Shown here: piece by piece, positions 52,208-60,661 of the stretch
How the letters are laid out: each line of letters opens with the position of its first letter
Numbering within the stretch: the stretch's first letter is position 1
From: an uncultured Brachyspira sp.
GTDB taxonomy: Bacteria; Spirochaetota; Brachyspiria; Brachyspirales; Brachyspiraceae
Assembly (NCBI RefSeq): GCF_910578695.1
Contig: NZ_CAJTQJ010000003.1
Location: 67,150 to 131,149, forward strand
DNA length: 64,000 nucleotides
Direction of reading: 5' to 3'
Notes under the pieces: generated by a model
Databases searched by the model: none
Told to the model about the DNA's origin: nothing
Seen by the model: only the letters and a program-made list of their open reading frames with translations
Position numbers and translations under genes: made by a program

Positions 52208-52299
52208 TATTGCTATGCGTGCCGACGAAGTCCACTACAGTGTTGGCAGGCGTCGCTTTAACTACATCGATAATAAATTATCGATGTGCTTCGGCTCAC
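52208..52299 (-). repeat. Palindromic element E7
   Basis: On the minus strand: GTGAGCCGAAGC, perfect 11-bp hairpin ACATCGATAAT-TT-ATTATCGATGT (52264-52287), AAAGCGACGCCTGCCAAC, variable part, GTCGGCACGCATAGCAATAA. It combines the E1/E4 end motifs with the segment also found in terS (26520-26550). Confidence 0.7.
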
Positions 52300-52356
52300 T
52301 TTTTTTAATTATTTTTTTATTATTATTAAAAATTATTATTTATTATTATTTCCAAT

Positions 52357-52560
52357 AAAAATTATGAGCTTTGGTACTCTGCCATTCTGTGAATGTCAGA
52401 CGCTCATAATTTTTATAATTTAAGTTATAAGCAAGCTGATAGTTTACTTATGTCAGTTATAAGCTGTTTGTTTATCTTTATTATTACTAATAAAAAACTT
52501 GTTCGTCAATAATCCCTGCCATTCTTAACAATGTCAGACACTCACAAGTTTTATAATATC
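52357..52560. repeat. Nested palindrome block
   Basis: AAAAATTATGAGC (52357-52369) pairs perfectly with GCTCATAATTTTT (52402-52414), enclosing GCCATTCTGTGAATGTCAGAC; next, AAAAACTTGT/ACAAGTTTT encloses GCCATTCTTAACAATGTCAGAC. The same cores occur at 11195-11240, 54750-54855 and 63565-63620. Confidence 0.7.
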
Positions 52561-52602
52561 AATTGTCGGCTATTATTAAGTGAGTTTATCGATAACAATA
52601 AC

Positions 52603-52680
52603 AAAGAGATAAACGAGCAGCTAATAACCGACAATAAGGAGGTTATTAGCTATTTTAAAGCGAGTTTATCTATAACAATA
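52603..52680. repeat. 78-bp repeat, copy 2 (copy 1 at 11416-11493)
   Basis: Same orientation, two mismatches to copy 1. Its right end cuts into the hsdR remnant, supplying that frame's stop codon. Confidence 0.85.
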
Positions 52681-52743
52681 TGTATATTTTAACTCTATGA
52701 GTTTATTAATGAAATATTTCTCTATTTTACTTTCATCTTTCAT
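52666..52743 (-). pseudogene. Type I restriction subunit (HsdR) N-terminal remnant
   Basis: ATG 52743 behind AAAGGT reads MKDESKIEKYFINKLIELKY, which resembles the start of HsdR-type subunits (ESxIExxFIxxLxxLxYxY), then runs into the 78-bp repeat and stops at TAA 52666. The gene is cut at the repeat boundary. With the hsdM tail at 51805-52196 it marks a lost type I system. Confidence 0.5.
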
Positions 52744-52903
52744 TTTTATGTACCTTTCATTTTTAGTAAATATTTATTTAAAATTATTCTTCAATATTTT
52801 TTATTAAACCAATTAACAGTCTATTATATCATAATTAATGATATAATACCATTTATTTGAGATGATTATATACTTTGAAATTTATTTATTAAATATAAGA
52901 AAT

Positions 52904-52932
52904 AAAAAGCAAGTGCCTAAACACCTGCTTTT
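52904..52932 (-). terminator. Terminator of the DegT-family gene
   Basis: AAAAGCAAGTG and CACCTGCTTTT form a stem with one mismatch and 6-nt loop, 15 bp after the gene's stop; T run follows on the minus strand. The 160 bp to its right edge of the repeat hold only the hsdR remnant and AT-rich DNA. Confidence 0.75.
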
Positions 52933-52946
52933 ATCATAATTCTAAA

Positions 52947-54065
52947 TTAATTATTCATTATCTTTTTTACAGCCTCTATAACAATATCCTGCTCTTCTTT
53001 CAAAATATCATTATCTATAGGCAAAGCTATATTATGTTTTGAAGCATATTCTGATACTGGCATATCTCCTTCTTTGTATCCCAGACTTTTAACTAATATA
53101 GGTGCTAAATGTATTGGGTGAGGATAGTAAAGTGCAGTAGGCACGCCCAATTCATTTAATTTAGTTCTAATTTCATCTCTGTTATCTTCTACTTGTATGA
53201 CATACTGAGCATAAACACTTTTATTATATTCTGCTATTTCAGGAACTTTTACTATATCTTTTAACTGACTGCTGTAATATTCGGCTGCATTTCTTCTATG
53301 ATTCATATCTTCATCAAAGCCTTTAAATTTTTCAAGCAAAATGCCTGCCTGTAAATTATCGAGTCTTCCTGTAGTTCCTAATTTAATATGTATCATTCCG
53401 CCTTCATCACCATGATGACGAAGCTGCTTTACATTTTTATATAATTCTTCATTGTTAGTAAATACCATTCCGCCGTCTCCGAAACAGCCTAAAGGCTTTG
53501 CCGGAAAAAATGAAGTTACAGCAATATCTCCTAATTTTCCAGAACATGATTTTATATTTTTATAGCTGGCTCCGAATGATTGGCATGCATCTTCTATAAC
53601 AAATATATTATTCCTTTTAGCAATATCAAGTATAATATCATAATTGGCACATTGTCCGAATAAATTAACAGGTATAATAGCAGCAGTATTTTTATTGATT
53701 AAACTCTCAAGCTTTTTTACATCCATATTAAAATATTCATCAATATCGCAAACTCTTACTTTCATTCCTAAAAAAGCAGGAGCCTCAGCGGTAGAAAAAA
53801 AAGTCATAGCAGGTACTATTATTTCTTTATTTGAATGATCTTCTCCAGCATTAAATCCCAATGCCAAAAGTGAAAGCACTAATCCGACATGTCCTGATGA
53901 CACACCTACAGCATATTTAACACCTGTATAATTTGATAATTCTTTTTCAAGCATCTCTAATTCTTCGCCAAATATAAATTGGCTTCTCTCTATAATAGAA
54001 GATATCTTTTTATCAATAGCTTCTTTTCTTTTTTCATATCCCCTATAAAGGTTCATATACTTCAT
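52947..54065 (-). CDS. DegT/DnrJ/EryC1/StrS-family aminotransferase
   Basis: 372 aa from ATG 54065 (AAGGA SD at 7 bp; the frame opens further upstream without one). PLP-binding Lys is in SFFPAKPLGCFGDGG, with VIEDACQSFGASY upstream and QLRHHGDEGG downstream, all family landmarks. It transfers an amino group to a keto-sugar nucleotide during synthesis of surface amino sugars (for glycan, LOS or flagellin glycosylation). Alone here, with its own promoter and terminator. Confidence 0.88.
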   Translation of the reverse strand: MKYMNLYRGYEKRKEAIDKKISSIIERSQFIFGEELEMLEKELSNYTGVKYAVGVSSGHVGLVLSLLALGFNAGEDHSNKEIIVPAMTFFSTAEAPAFLGMKVRVCDIDEYFNMDVKKLESLINKNTAAIIPVNLFGQCANYDIILDIAKRNNIFVIEDACQSFGASYKNIKSCSGKLGDIAVTSFFPAKPLGCFGDGGMVFTNNEELYKNVKQLRHHGDEGGMIHIKLGTTGRLDNLQAGILLEKFKGFDEDMNHRRNAAEYYSSQLKDIVKVPEIAEYNKSVYAQYVIQVEDNRDEIRTKLNELGVPTALYYPHPIHLAPILVKSLGYKEGDMPVSEYASKHNIALPIDNDILKEEQDIVIEAVKKIMNN

Positions 54066-54095
54066 AAAAAAATCCTTGTTATTAAATATAATCAA

Positions 54096-54124
54096 ATTGT
54101 ATTCAAAATTATAATTAATGTCAA
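54096..54124 (-). promoter_or_regulatory. Sigma-70 promoter of the DegT-family gene
   Basis: Minus strand TTGACA (54124-54119), 17-bp spacer, TACAAT (54101-54096). Confidence 0.7.
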
Positions 54125-54146
54125 TATTTTTTATATAGTGAAAAAC

Positions 54147-54174
54147 TTGACAATGAAATTTATTTTACTATACT
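54147..54174 (+). promoter_or_regulatory. Sigma-70 promoter of the RsbW-like gene
   Basis: TTGACA (54147-54152), 16-bp spacer, TATACT (54169-54174); divergent from the DegT-family promoter 23 bp away. Confidence 0.65.
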
Positions 54175-54263
54175 TTATATTAAAATAATACAAATGGCTA
54201 AAAATATCATTTATGCTGAAATATAGAAATTGAGGGTTGTAAAAAATATACAAAAAAAACTTT

Positions 54264-54650
54264 ATGAAAATTCCCAGCGATAAATTATTAATACCAAAAG
54301 TGTCTAATGAGTTTTTAGATTTTCTGCATTCAAATGAAATAAAAGAATGCGATGCATTGCAAATAGCCTTTGAAGAAGCTTTAACCAATTCAATAGTTCA
54401 TGGAAATAAAAACGATTATAGCAAAAATATAAATATATGTTTTAATATTGATGATGAAATGGTAAAAGTTATTATAGAAGATGAAGGCGAGGGCTTTGAT
54501 TATACTTTAGCTATGATAGAGCTTACAGAATCTCAAGAAAATATTTATAAAGACAGCGGAAGAGGAATATTTTTGATTTCTCTATACACAGATGATTTTT
54601 ATTTTGAAGATAACGGAAGAAAAATAATAATGATTAAGTATAGAAATTAA
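54264..54650 (+). CDS. RsbW-like anti-sigma factor / serine-protein kinase
   Basis: 128 aa, a single GHKL ATPase domain. N-box AFEEALTNSIVHGN near 29-42, G1 box DEGEGFD near 74, G2 box SGRGIFL near 97. RsbW-type proteins bind a sigma factor or phosphorylate an anti-anti-sigma protein. No such partner gene is adjacent, so the target is unknown; it may act on a distant anti-anti-sigma factor as is common in spirochaetes. ATG lacks a clear SD. Confidence 0.85.
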   Translation: MKIPSDKLLIPKVSNEFLDFLHSNEIKECDALQIAFEEALTNSIVHGNKNDYSKNINICFNIDDEMVKVIIEDEGEGFDYTLAMIELTESQENIYKDSGRGIFLISLYTDDFYFEDNGRKIIMIKYRN

Positions 54651-54943
54651 AAGTATATTAATATAAACTTTATACTATTACCGATACTGCAGACAATATT
54701 AGCCTTGAATTAGCTTATATATTTAAAATTATTTTTAATTACCACTATCATTTTTGACAATGTCAAGTACTTGCCAGATGCTCGTAATTTTTTATTATAG
54801 ATTATTTACTAATAAAAAAAACTTGTGCCAATATCGGCGTAATACCTGCCATTCTTTAATAATATTATTATATCTTTCATAATATTATTATACAAAAAAT
54901 AACTATAAAAGTAAAGTTTATTGAAATTAGATATTTTTAAGAG
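54651..54943. repeat. Intergenic region with palindromic-repeat remnants
   Basis: TTGACAATGTCAA (small palindrome), TGCCAGATGCTCGTAATTTT, AAAAAACTTGTGC and AATACCTGCCATTCTTTAA match pieces of the repeat cores at 52357-52560 and 63565-63620 in order. No gene. Confidence 0.5.
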
Positions 54944-54970
54944 AAGTGCACACATATAATGCATGCACTT
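54944..54970. terminator. Terminator of the ankyrin lipoprotein gene
   Basis: AAGTGCA (54944-54950) and TGCACTT (54964-54970), followed by TTTTTATTA on the + strand and by TCTCTTAAAAA on the minus strand; may work in both directions. Confidence 0.65.
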
Positions 54971-54987
54971 TTTATTATTATTTATAT

Positions 54988-56649
54988 TTAATAACTAAGA
55001 TAGTGTTCTAAACTTAAAGGATTATTTAAATGATGAAGTGCTGATCTGTCATTTTTAGCTGCAGCAATGTCAATAGCTGTTTGTCCGTCATTATTTTTAA
55101 TATTATAATCAGCACCCATATTTACAATAACTCCTAAAATACCATAACTTATACCTTGTACAGCAAGTATTAATGGAGTATCTCCGTTATTATCTTTTTT
55201 ATTTACATCAGCACCGTTTTTTATCAAATAATAACAAATATCCGATCCAAAATGCACTTTGCTTATGAGATATGTTAAAGGAGTATCGCCTGTTGCTGAA
55301 CATACAGCATTTAAATCAGGCTTCAAATCAATAATATTTTTAGCTAAATTCATATTACGATAATTCATTGCTTTTATTAACGGAGTATATCCGTATCCGT
55401 CTTCTAAATTTATATCAGCTCCCATTTCTGCCAAAAATCTAACCATATCTTTATCATTTCTAGCTGCAGCCAAACCAAGAGGGGTAATTTTATCATACTC
55501 TTTATTTAATTCTGTATCTTCTTTTATAAGTTTTTCTAATGCTTTTATATCGCCTTTAGATACAGCATTCATTATATCATCATAGCCTTCTATATTATCA
55601 GTATCTTCGCTTGATAATAATTTTTCTATTTCATAATACTTGTTATTTTTTGCTAATTTTATAGCTTCTTCTCTAGTTGTATTAGTATTGAGATTAAAAA
55701 CATCATTATCTATTAATAATTTAGCTATATCATAATTACCATAATCTACAGCATAGTATATATAATCATCGCTTGAGTTTAAATCTGCTCCTTTATCCAT
55801 TAAAAGTTTAGCTATTTCGATATTGCCGTTTTCAGCTGCCACTTTCATAGGAGAGTCAGTATAAAATCCGTCAAAAAATATTTGAGCATTTACATCTTGT
55901 CCTATAAATATTAAATATTTAACTATTTCTATATTATGATTTTCAACCGCCTTAGGAATTAAACTTTCTTCCAAATCAATATCTCCGCTTTCTACAAGAA
56001 GTTTAAGTATATCAAGATTATCATTATTTATAGCAATATCTGTCAGATAATAAGGATATTCATAACCATAATCTCTGCCTGCATCAAGCCCTTTATCAAT
56101 TAAAATTTCAGTCATTTCGGCATTATTATTTCTAACAGCATAGTAAAGCATATCAATACCGTTTTCTGTTTCCATATCGTCTGCCATAGCATTAACATCG
56201 GCTCCTTCTCTTATAAGCTCTTTTGCTAAATCATTATATCCGAATTGAACTGCCAAAAATAAAGGAGTAGAATCTTTAAAAATATATTTATTGCCGAAAT
56301 TTGTCATTTCAGTAATTTTTCCTTCCAAGCCTTCTTCTGCTAATAATTTTGATATTTCATATATTGGTGCTTTGTATTTATGTGATTTAAGTATTTCATC
56401 TATTTTTTCATATCCTGTAGGTATAGGATCAATTTCTGTACCCTGAATATATTCATTAGTCTGCTGAGATTTAGTTTTATTAATATCTATATTATTATTA
56501 TTATTTGTAGTTGTAGGATTAATATATACTTGATTAGTTTCTGTTTGATTAGTTTGAGTGTTTTCTGTTTCTTTACTGCTGTCTTTTGCACGATTGCAGG
56601 AAATTACTGAAACTATAAAAATAGCAATAATATAAATAACTGTTTTCAT
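54988..56649 (-). CDS. Ankyrin-repeat lipoprotein, 553 aa
   Basis: Signal peptide with lipobox VISC (Cys 18), so a lipoprotein in the cell envelope. After a Thr/Asn-rich linker (about 25-65), residues 120-540 are ankyrin repeats, including canonical ones near the end (GDTPLILAVQGISYGILGVI, NNDGQTAIDIAAAKNDRSAL). Ankyrins bind proteins. Families of such proteins are numerous in Brachyspira and have been suggested to meet host partners. The 5' region has no clear promoter. Confidence 0.85.
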   Translation of the reverse strand: MKTVIYIIAIFIVSVISCNRAKDSSKETENTQTNQTETNQVYINPTTTNNNNNIDINKTKSQQTNEYIQGTEIDPIPTGYEKIDEILKSHKYKAPIYEISKLLAEEGLEGKITEMTNFGNKYIFKDSTPLFLAVQFGYNDLAKELIREGADVNAMADDMETENGIDMLYYAVRNNNAEMTEILIDKGLDAGRDYGYEYPYYLTDIAINNDNLDILKLLVESGDIDLEESLIPKAVENHNIEIVKYLIFIGQDVNAQIFFDGFYTDSPMKVAAENGNIEIAKLLMDKGADLNSSDDYIYYAVDYGNYDIAKLLIDNDVFNLNTNTTREEAIKLAKNNKYYEIEKLLSSEDTDNIEGYDDIMNAVSKGDIKALEKLIKEDTELNKEYDKITPLGLAAARNDKDMVRFLAEMGADINLEDGYGYTPLIKAMNYRNMNLAKNIIDLKPDLNAVCSATGDTPLTYLISKVHFGSDICYYLIKNGADVNKKDNNGDTPLILAVQGISYGILGVIVNMGADYNIKNNDGQTAIDIAAAKNDRSALHHLNNPLSLEHYLSY

Positions 56650-56724
56650 CTTTTTACCCTTTGTATGTATATTATATATTATTTTAAGGGATATACTATA
56701 TAACTAAAAAAGCTCCCTTTTTGC

Positions 56725-57019
56725 TTAATTATATATAATTTCTAATTGTTTTTCAATATCTTTATTATTGAATCTAAATTGTCATTCTTTAATAAATATT
56801 GGCATTTCATTTCTTTTACCGCCGAAATAACTTTACGAAGTACATTCTTGCAGTGCCGTCAGCTTCTATTTCACCATTAAAAATTTCTTTCTCTGTTTCA
56901 TATTCAAGTATTAATTCTCTTAATCTTAAAAAATAATAAAAAGCTGTTATTTTATTAATTTTTACTAATACTGAATATGTCCTTGCTGCAAAATGCTCTA
57001 TTATTTTAATTTCTTTTCT
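56725..57019 (-). pseudogene. IS1595-family transposase remnant
   Basis: On the minus strand, KEIKIIEHFAARTYSVLVKI and ITAFYYFLRLRELI lead to FNGEIEAD, the start of the DDE motif of IS1595-type transposases. About 22 bases (GGCACTGCAAGAATGTACTT and on) interrupt it before SYFGGKRNEMP, the usual continuation. The middle is deleted, and the typical C-terminal QFRFNNKDIEKQLEIIYN follows after a stop. No terminal repeats were seen. The rest of 56650-57189 holds nothing else. Confidence 0.65.
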
Positions 57020-57189
57020 TTACTCAAAACCAAAGGCGTGCGTTTCATACCTAAATTTTAACAAATTTAAGTTATATAGGATAGCCCATTATTTTATATT
57101 ATAAAAAATAAAAATATTTATTATTTTCATTTTTTTTATGATTTAAAGAAATTAATTTATTATACTATTAGTATATAAAATATATAAAT

Positions 57190-57218
57190 TTGACAAATGG
57201 AATAATATTTTATATTAT
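57190..57218 (+). promoter_or_regulatory. Sigma-70 promoter of the nucleoside cluster
   Basis: TTGACA (57190-57195), 17-bp spacer, TATTAT (57213-57218), 20 bp before deoC. No CytR/DeoR-type operator is evident. Confidence 0.8.
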
Positions 57219-57238
57219 GTTTTATATGAGGAGAAAAT

Positions 57239-57889
57239 ATGAACAATCTTAATAAGCTGATAGATCATACTATTTTAAAGCCTGAAGCAGTAATAGATGA
57301 TATAAGAAAATTATGTATAGAGGCAAAAGAGTACGGATTTTATTCTGTATGTGTGAACTCTGCTTATGTAGATGCTGCCTATAACTTTCTTCTTCATTCT
57401 GATGTGAAAGTATGTTCTGTAGTCGGTTTTCCTTTGGGGGCTATGATGAAAGAGGCTAAGGCTTATGAAGCTAAATTTGCAGTTGACAGCGGTGCCGATG
57501 AAATAGATATGGTTATCAATATTGGTTTTCTAAAAAGCAGAAAAATTGATTTATTTGAAAGAGATATAAAAAAGGTAAGAGATGCATGTCATGCTAGTGT
57601 TTTGAAAGTTATTATAGAAACTTGTCTTCTAACAGATGAAGAAAAAGTATTAGCATGCAAAATAGCCAAAGAATGCGGTGCAGATTTTGTTAAGACTTCT
57701 ACAGGTTTTTCTTCAGGCGGAGCATCTGAATATGATGTGAAGCTTATGCGTGAGGCAGTAGGAACAAAGATTGGTGTTAAAGCTTCAGGCGGAATAAAAA
57801 CTTATGAAGATGCTCTAAAAATGATAGAAGCAGGAGCAAGCAGACTTGGAACAAGCAGCGGTATAGCAATAGTAAAATCGGCTTTGTAG
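57239..57889 (+). CDS. deoC: Deoxyribose-phosphate aldolase
   Basis: 216 aa, the usual length. It splits 2-deoxyribose-5-phosphate into glyceraldehyde-3-phosphate and acetaldehyde. LIDHTILKPEA at the start, EIDMVINIGFLKS, KVIIETCLL and the Schiff-base Lys in DFVKTSTGFSSGGA are present, with GVKASGGIKTYEDAL after. First gene of a cluster with two nucleoside phosphorylases and an importer, the source of its substrate. SD GAGGAGA. Confidence 0.96.
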   Translation: MNNLNKLIDHTILKPEAVIDDIRKLCIEAKEYGFYSVCVNSAYVDAAYNFLLHSDVKVCSVVGFPLGAMMKEAKAYEAKFAVDSGADEIDMVINIGFLKSRKIDLFERDIKKVRDACHASVLKVIIETCLLTDEEKVLACKIAKECGADFVKTSTGFSSGGASEYDVKLMREAVGTKIGVKASGGIKTYEDALKMIEAGASRLGTSSGIAIVKSAL

Positions 57890-57905
57890 TTAGGAGTAAT
57901 ATTTT

Positions 57906-58727
57906 ATGTATTATAAAGAACCTAAAGCATTTTATGATGAAGAGGCTTTTAAAAATAATCTTCTTCAATATCATATAAAGCTTAAAAAAGGCGATGCAGC
58001 AAGATATGTGCTTCTTCCGGGCGACCCTAAAAGAGTAGGATATATTGCAAAGTTTCTGGATAATGCCGAGCTTAAAGCTGATTACAGAGAATATGTTACT
58101 ATAACAGGTAAATATAAAAATGTTGATATATCGGTAACTTCTACAGGCATAGGAGGACCTTCTGCTTCAATAGCTATGGAAGAGCTTATTAAAGTAGGTG
58201 CTGATACATTTATAAGAGTCGGTACTGCAGGAGGATTAAGCCTTAAAGTAAAGCCTAATGACTTGGCAATAGTTCAGGCTGCTGTAAAAGATGAAGGCAC
58301 TTCAAGAGAATATATACCTTTTGAGTATCCAGCCATTGCAAATACAGATATTATTTTTTCTTTAAGAGATGCGGCAAAAAAAAGAAATGCTGATTATCAT
58401 ATAGGAGTTGTACATAGTAAAGACTGCTTTTATGGTGAATTAGAGCCCCAGAATTCTTTTTTCAGAGAGAAGTTTGAAAATAATCTTAAATATTATACAT
58501 TATGCGGAGCAATAGCTTCAGAAATGGAATGTGCTGCTCTTTTTGCATGTGCCTCTTTGAGAAAAGTAAGGGCTGGGGGAATAATGCATATAGTAGAAAA
58601 TACAATGATTGAAAGAATGGGTACTCGTTTAGAATACAGCGATAATATAGAAAATATGGTATTAACTGCATTAGAAGCTATAGTATTATTAAATGAGAAA
58701 GATAAAAAAATAGAAAGAGGTAATTAA
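57906..58727 (+). CDS. Nucleoside phosphorylase (uridine phosphorylase-like) 1
   Basis: 273 aa of the NP-I family. RYVLLPGDPKRVGYIAKFLD near 31-50 (phosphate site), FIRVGTAGGL near 105, and SEMECAALFA near 200 are the expected landmarks; the latter Glu-Met-Glu binds ribose. It cleaves nucleosides with phosphate to base and (deoxy)ribose-1-phosphate. Uridine-type fits by pattern, but exact base preference is uncertain. It overlaps nothing and starts 16 bp after deoC. Confidence 0.88.
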   Translation: MYYKEPKAFYDEEAFKNNLLQYHIKLKKGDAARYVLLPGDPKRVGYIAKFLDNAELKADYREYVTITGKYKNVDISVTSTGIGGPSASIAMEELIKVGADTFIRVGTAGGLSLKVKPNDLAIVQAAVKDEGTSREYIPFEYPAIANTDIIFSLRDAAKKRNADYHIGVVHSKDCFYGELEPQNSFFREKFENNLKYYTLCGAIASEMECAALFACASLRKVRAGGIMHIVENTMIERMGTRLEYSDNIENMVLTALEAIVLLNEKDKKIERGN

Positions 58728-58730
58728 TAT

Positions 58731-59531
58731 ATGTTTCCAAAATCCTATTATGAGGAAAATGAAAATCTAGTTCATCATTTGAAATTGAAGAAAGGCGATG
58801 TAGGAAGATATATTATAATGCCGGGCGATCCTAAAAGATGCGTAAAAATAGCTAAAAGATTTGATAATGCAAAATTAATAGCTGATTATAGAGAATATGT
58901 TACTTATACAGGCTATATAAACGGATTTAAGGTTTCGGCAGTATCTCATGGTATAGGAGGACCTTCTACTGCTATAGCTTTAGAAGAACTTATAAAAATA
59001 GGAGCTGATACTTTTCTTCGTGTTGGTACATGCGGCGGTATGAATATAGAAGTACTGCCGGGCGATGTTGTCATAGTTAATGGAGCTGTCAAAGGCGGAG
59101 GCACTATGGACAATTATATACCTAAAGAGTTTCCATGCGTTCCTAATATAGATGTTCTTGAAGCTATGATTGAAGGCAGTAAAAAAATCAAAATAAAAAC
59201 TCATATAGGTGTGGTTCAATGCAAAGATGCTTTTTATGCTCAGCATGCACCTGAAAGTATGGCAGTGGATAAAGAGTTATTATATAAATGGGATAGTTAT
59301 ATAAAGTCAGGCTGTTTAGCTTCAGAAATGGAGTCAGCTGTTTTATTTGCAGTAGGTGCGGCTAAAAATGTCCGTACAGGAGCCTGCATGCTTGTTTTAC
59401 ATAATCAGGAGAGAGTAAAGAAAAATATTAATGATAAAAAAGATTATACAGGCGAAGAGGCTATAGATTTAATAATAGAGGCAATTAAAATTTTAATAGA
59501 TAAAGATAAAAATAATAAAATATTAGGATAA
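58731..59531 (+). CDS. Nucleoside phosphorylase (uridine/purine type) 2
   Basis: 266 aa paralogue of the preceding gene: RYIIMPGDPKRCVKIAKRFD, FLRVGTCGGMN and SEMESAVLFAV. The difference between the two (TAGGLSLK versus TCGGMNIE around the active site) suggests they prefer different nucleosides, so the pair may cover pyrimidines and purines. Start follows 3 bp after the first stop, SD AGAGG. Confidence 0.87.
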   Translation: MFPKSYYEENENLVHHLKLKKGDVGRYIIMPGDPKRCVKIAKRFDNAKLIADYREYVTYTGYINGFKVSAVSHGIGGPSTAIALEELIKIGADTFLRVGTCGGMNIEVLPGDVVIVNGAVKGGGTMDNYIPKEFPCVPNIDVLEAMIEGSKKIKIKTHIGVVQCKDAFYAQHAPESMAVDKELLYKWDSYIKSGCLASEMESAVLFAVGAAKNVRTGACMLVLHNQERVKKNINDKKDYTGEEAIDLIIEAIKILIDKDKNNKILG

Positions 59532-59536
59532 AAATT

Positions 59537-60622
59537 ATGAGTAAAAAAATAGTATTATGTATTTTATTTATCATTTCTATATTTGTATTTTCATGCACTA
59601 AAAATACAAATACAGATTCAAACACTCCTGAAATAGCTGTAATAATAGATTTAGGTTCTATTAATGACAGATCCTTTAATCAGGGTTCTTGGGAAGGAGT
59701 GAAGAGTTATGCTGAAAAACATAATATAGGTTATAAATACTATAGGGTTTCAGATAAAAGAGATATGGATTCTTATTTAAATGCTATAGATACTGCAGTT
59801 AAAGATGGTGCTAAACTTGTAGTAACTCCTAGTTATATGTTTGAACCTGTTATTTACAAAGCACAGGATATATATACTAATATTCATTTTATACTTATAG
59901 ACGGACAGCCTCAGGACGGTACTTACAGCAATTATAAAACTTCAATTAATACTTCTGCTATTCTTTATGCTGAAGAAGAGGCGGGATTTTTGGCAGGCTA
60001 TGCTATAGTAAAAGAAGGATACACTAATTTAGGCGTTATGGGAGGAATTGATATAGCTCCTGTTATAAGATTTAGCTACGGTTTTGTGCAGGGTGCAGAA
60101 TATGCCTGCAGAGAAATGGGGCTTCCTTTAGGATTAGTAAAAATTAATTATACTTATTTGGGAAACTTTAATGCTGATCCTGAAAATCAGGAGCTTGCTT
60201 CTTCTTGGTATAAAAGCGGTATTCAGGTGATATTTGCTCCTGCAGGAGGTGCAGCAAATTCGGTTATGAGAGCAGCCGAAGAGAATAATGCTTTAGTTGT
60301 AGGAGTTGATTCTGATCAGAGTTTTGAATCTCCTACAGTTATTACATCTGCTATGAAGCTGATAAGAGAATCTGTTTATAATTCAGTAGCTTCTTTTTAT
60401 AATGGTACTTTTAACGGAGGAATGACTATTATACTAAATGCCAAGCTTAATGGAATAGGGCTTCCTATGTCTGCATCAAAGTTTAAAGTTTTTACTAAAG
60501 ATGATTATGATATTATCTATAATACTCTTGTAAACAGAACTATTAAAATTTATAAAGATACCGATGTAAAAACAGCAGAGGAGCTTCCTTTAGATATGGT
60601 GACAATTAATTATATTAAATAA
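59537..60622 (+). CDS. Med/PnrA-like nucleoside-binding lipoprotein 1
   Basis: 361 aa. Signal peptide with lipobox VFSC; mature chain is a periplasmic-binding fold of the BMP (Med) family: VIIDLGSINDRSFNQGSWEG at the start and ADPENQELASSWYKSGIQVIFAPAGGAANSV later. In Treponema PnrA binds purine nucleosides. It should capture nucleosides for the ABC importer encoded downstream. Tandem with a close paralogue, so gene duplication. Confidence 0.9.
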   Translation: MSKKIVLCILFIISIFVFSCTKNTNTDSNTPEIAVIIDLGSINDRSFNQGSWEGVKSYAEKHNIGYKYYRVSDKRDMDSYLNAIDTAVKDGAKLVVTPSYMFEPVIYKAQDIYTNIHFILIDGQPQDGTYSNYKTSINTSAILYAEEEAGFLAGYAIVKEGYTNLGVMGGIDIAPVIRFSYGFVQGAEYACREMGLPLGLVKINYTYLGNFNADPENQELASSWYKSGIQVIFAPAGGAANSVMRAAEENNALVVGVDSDQSFESPTVITSAMKLIRESVYNSVASFYNGTFNGGMTIILNAKLNGIGLPMSASKFKVFTKDDYDIIYNTLVNRTIKIYKDTDVKTAEELPLDMVTINYIK

Positions 60623-60661
60623 ATTTTATTATTATAATTTTATAAATTAGGAGAAAACAAT

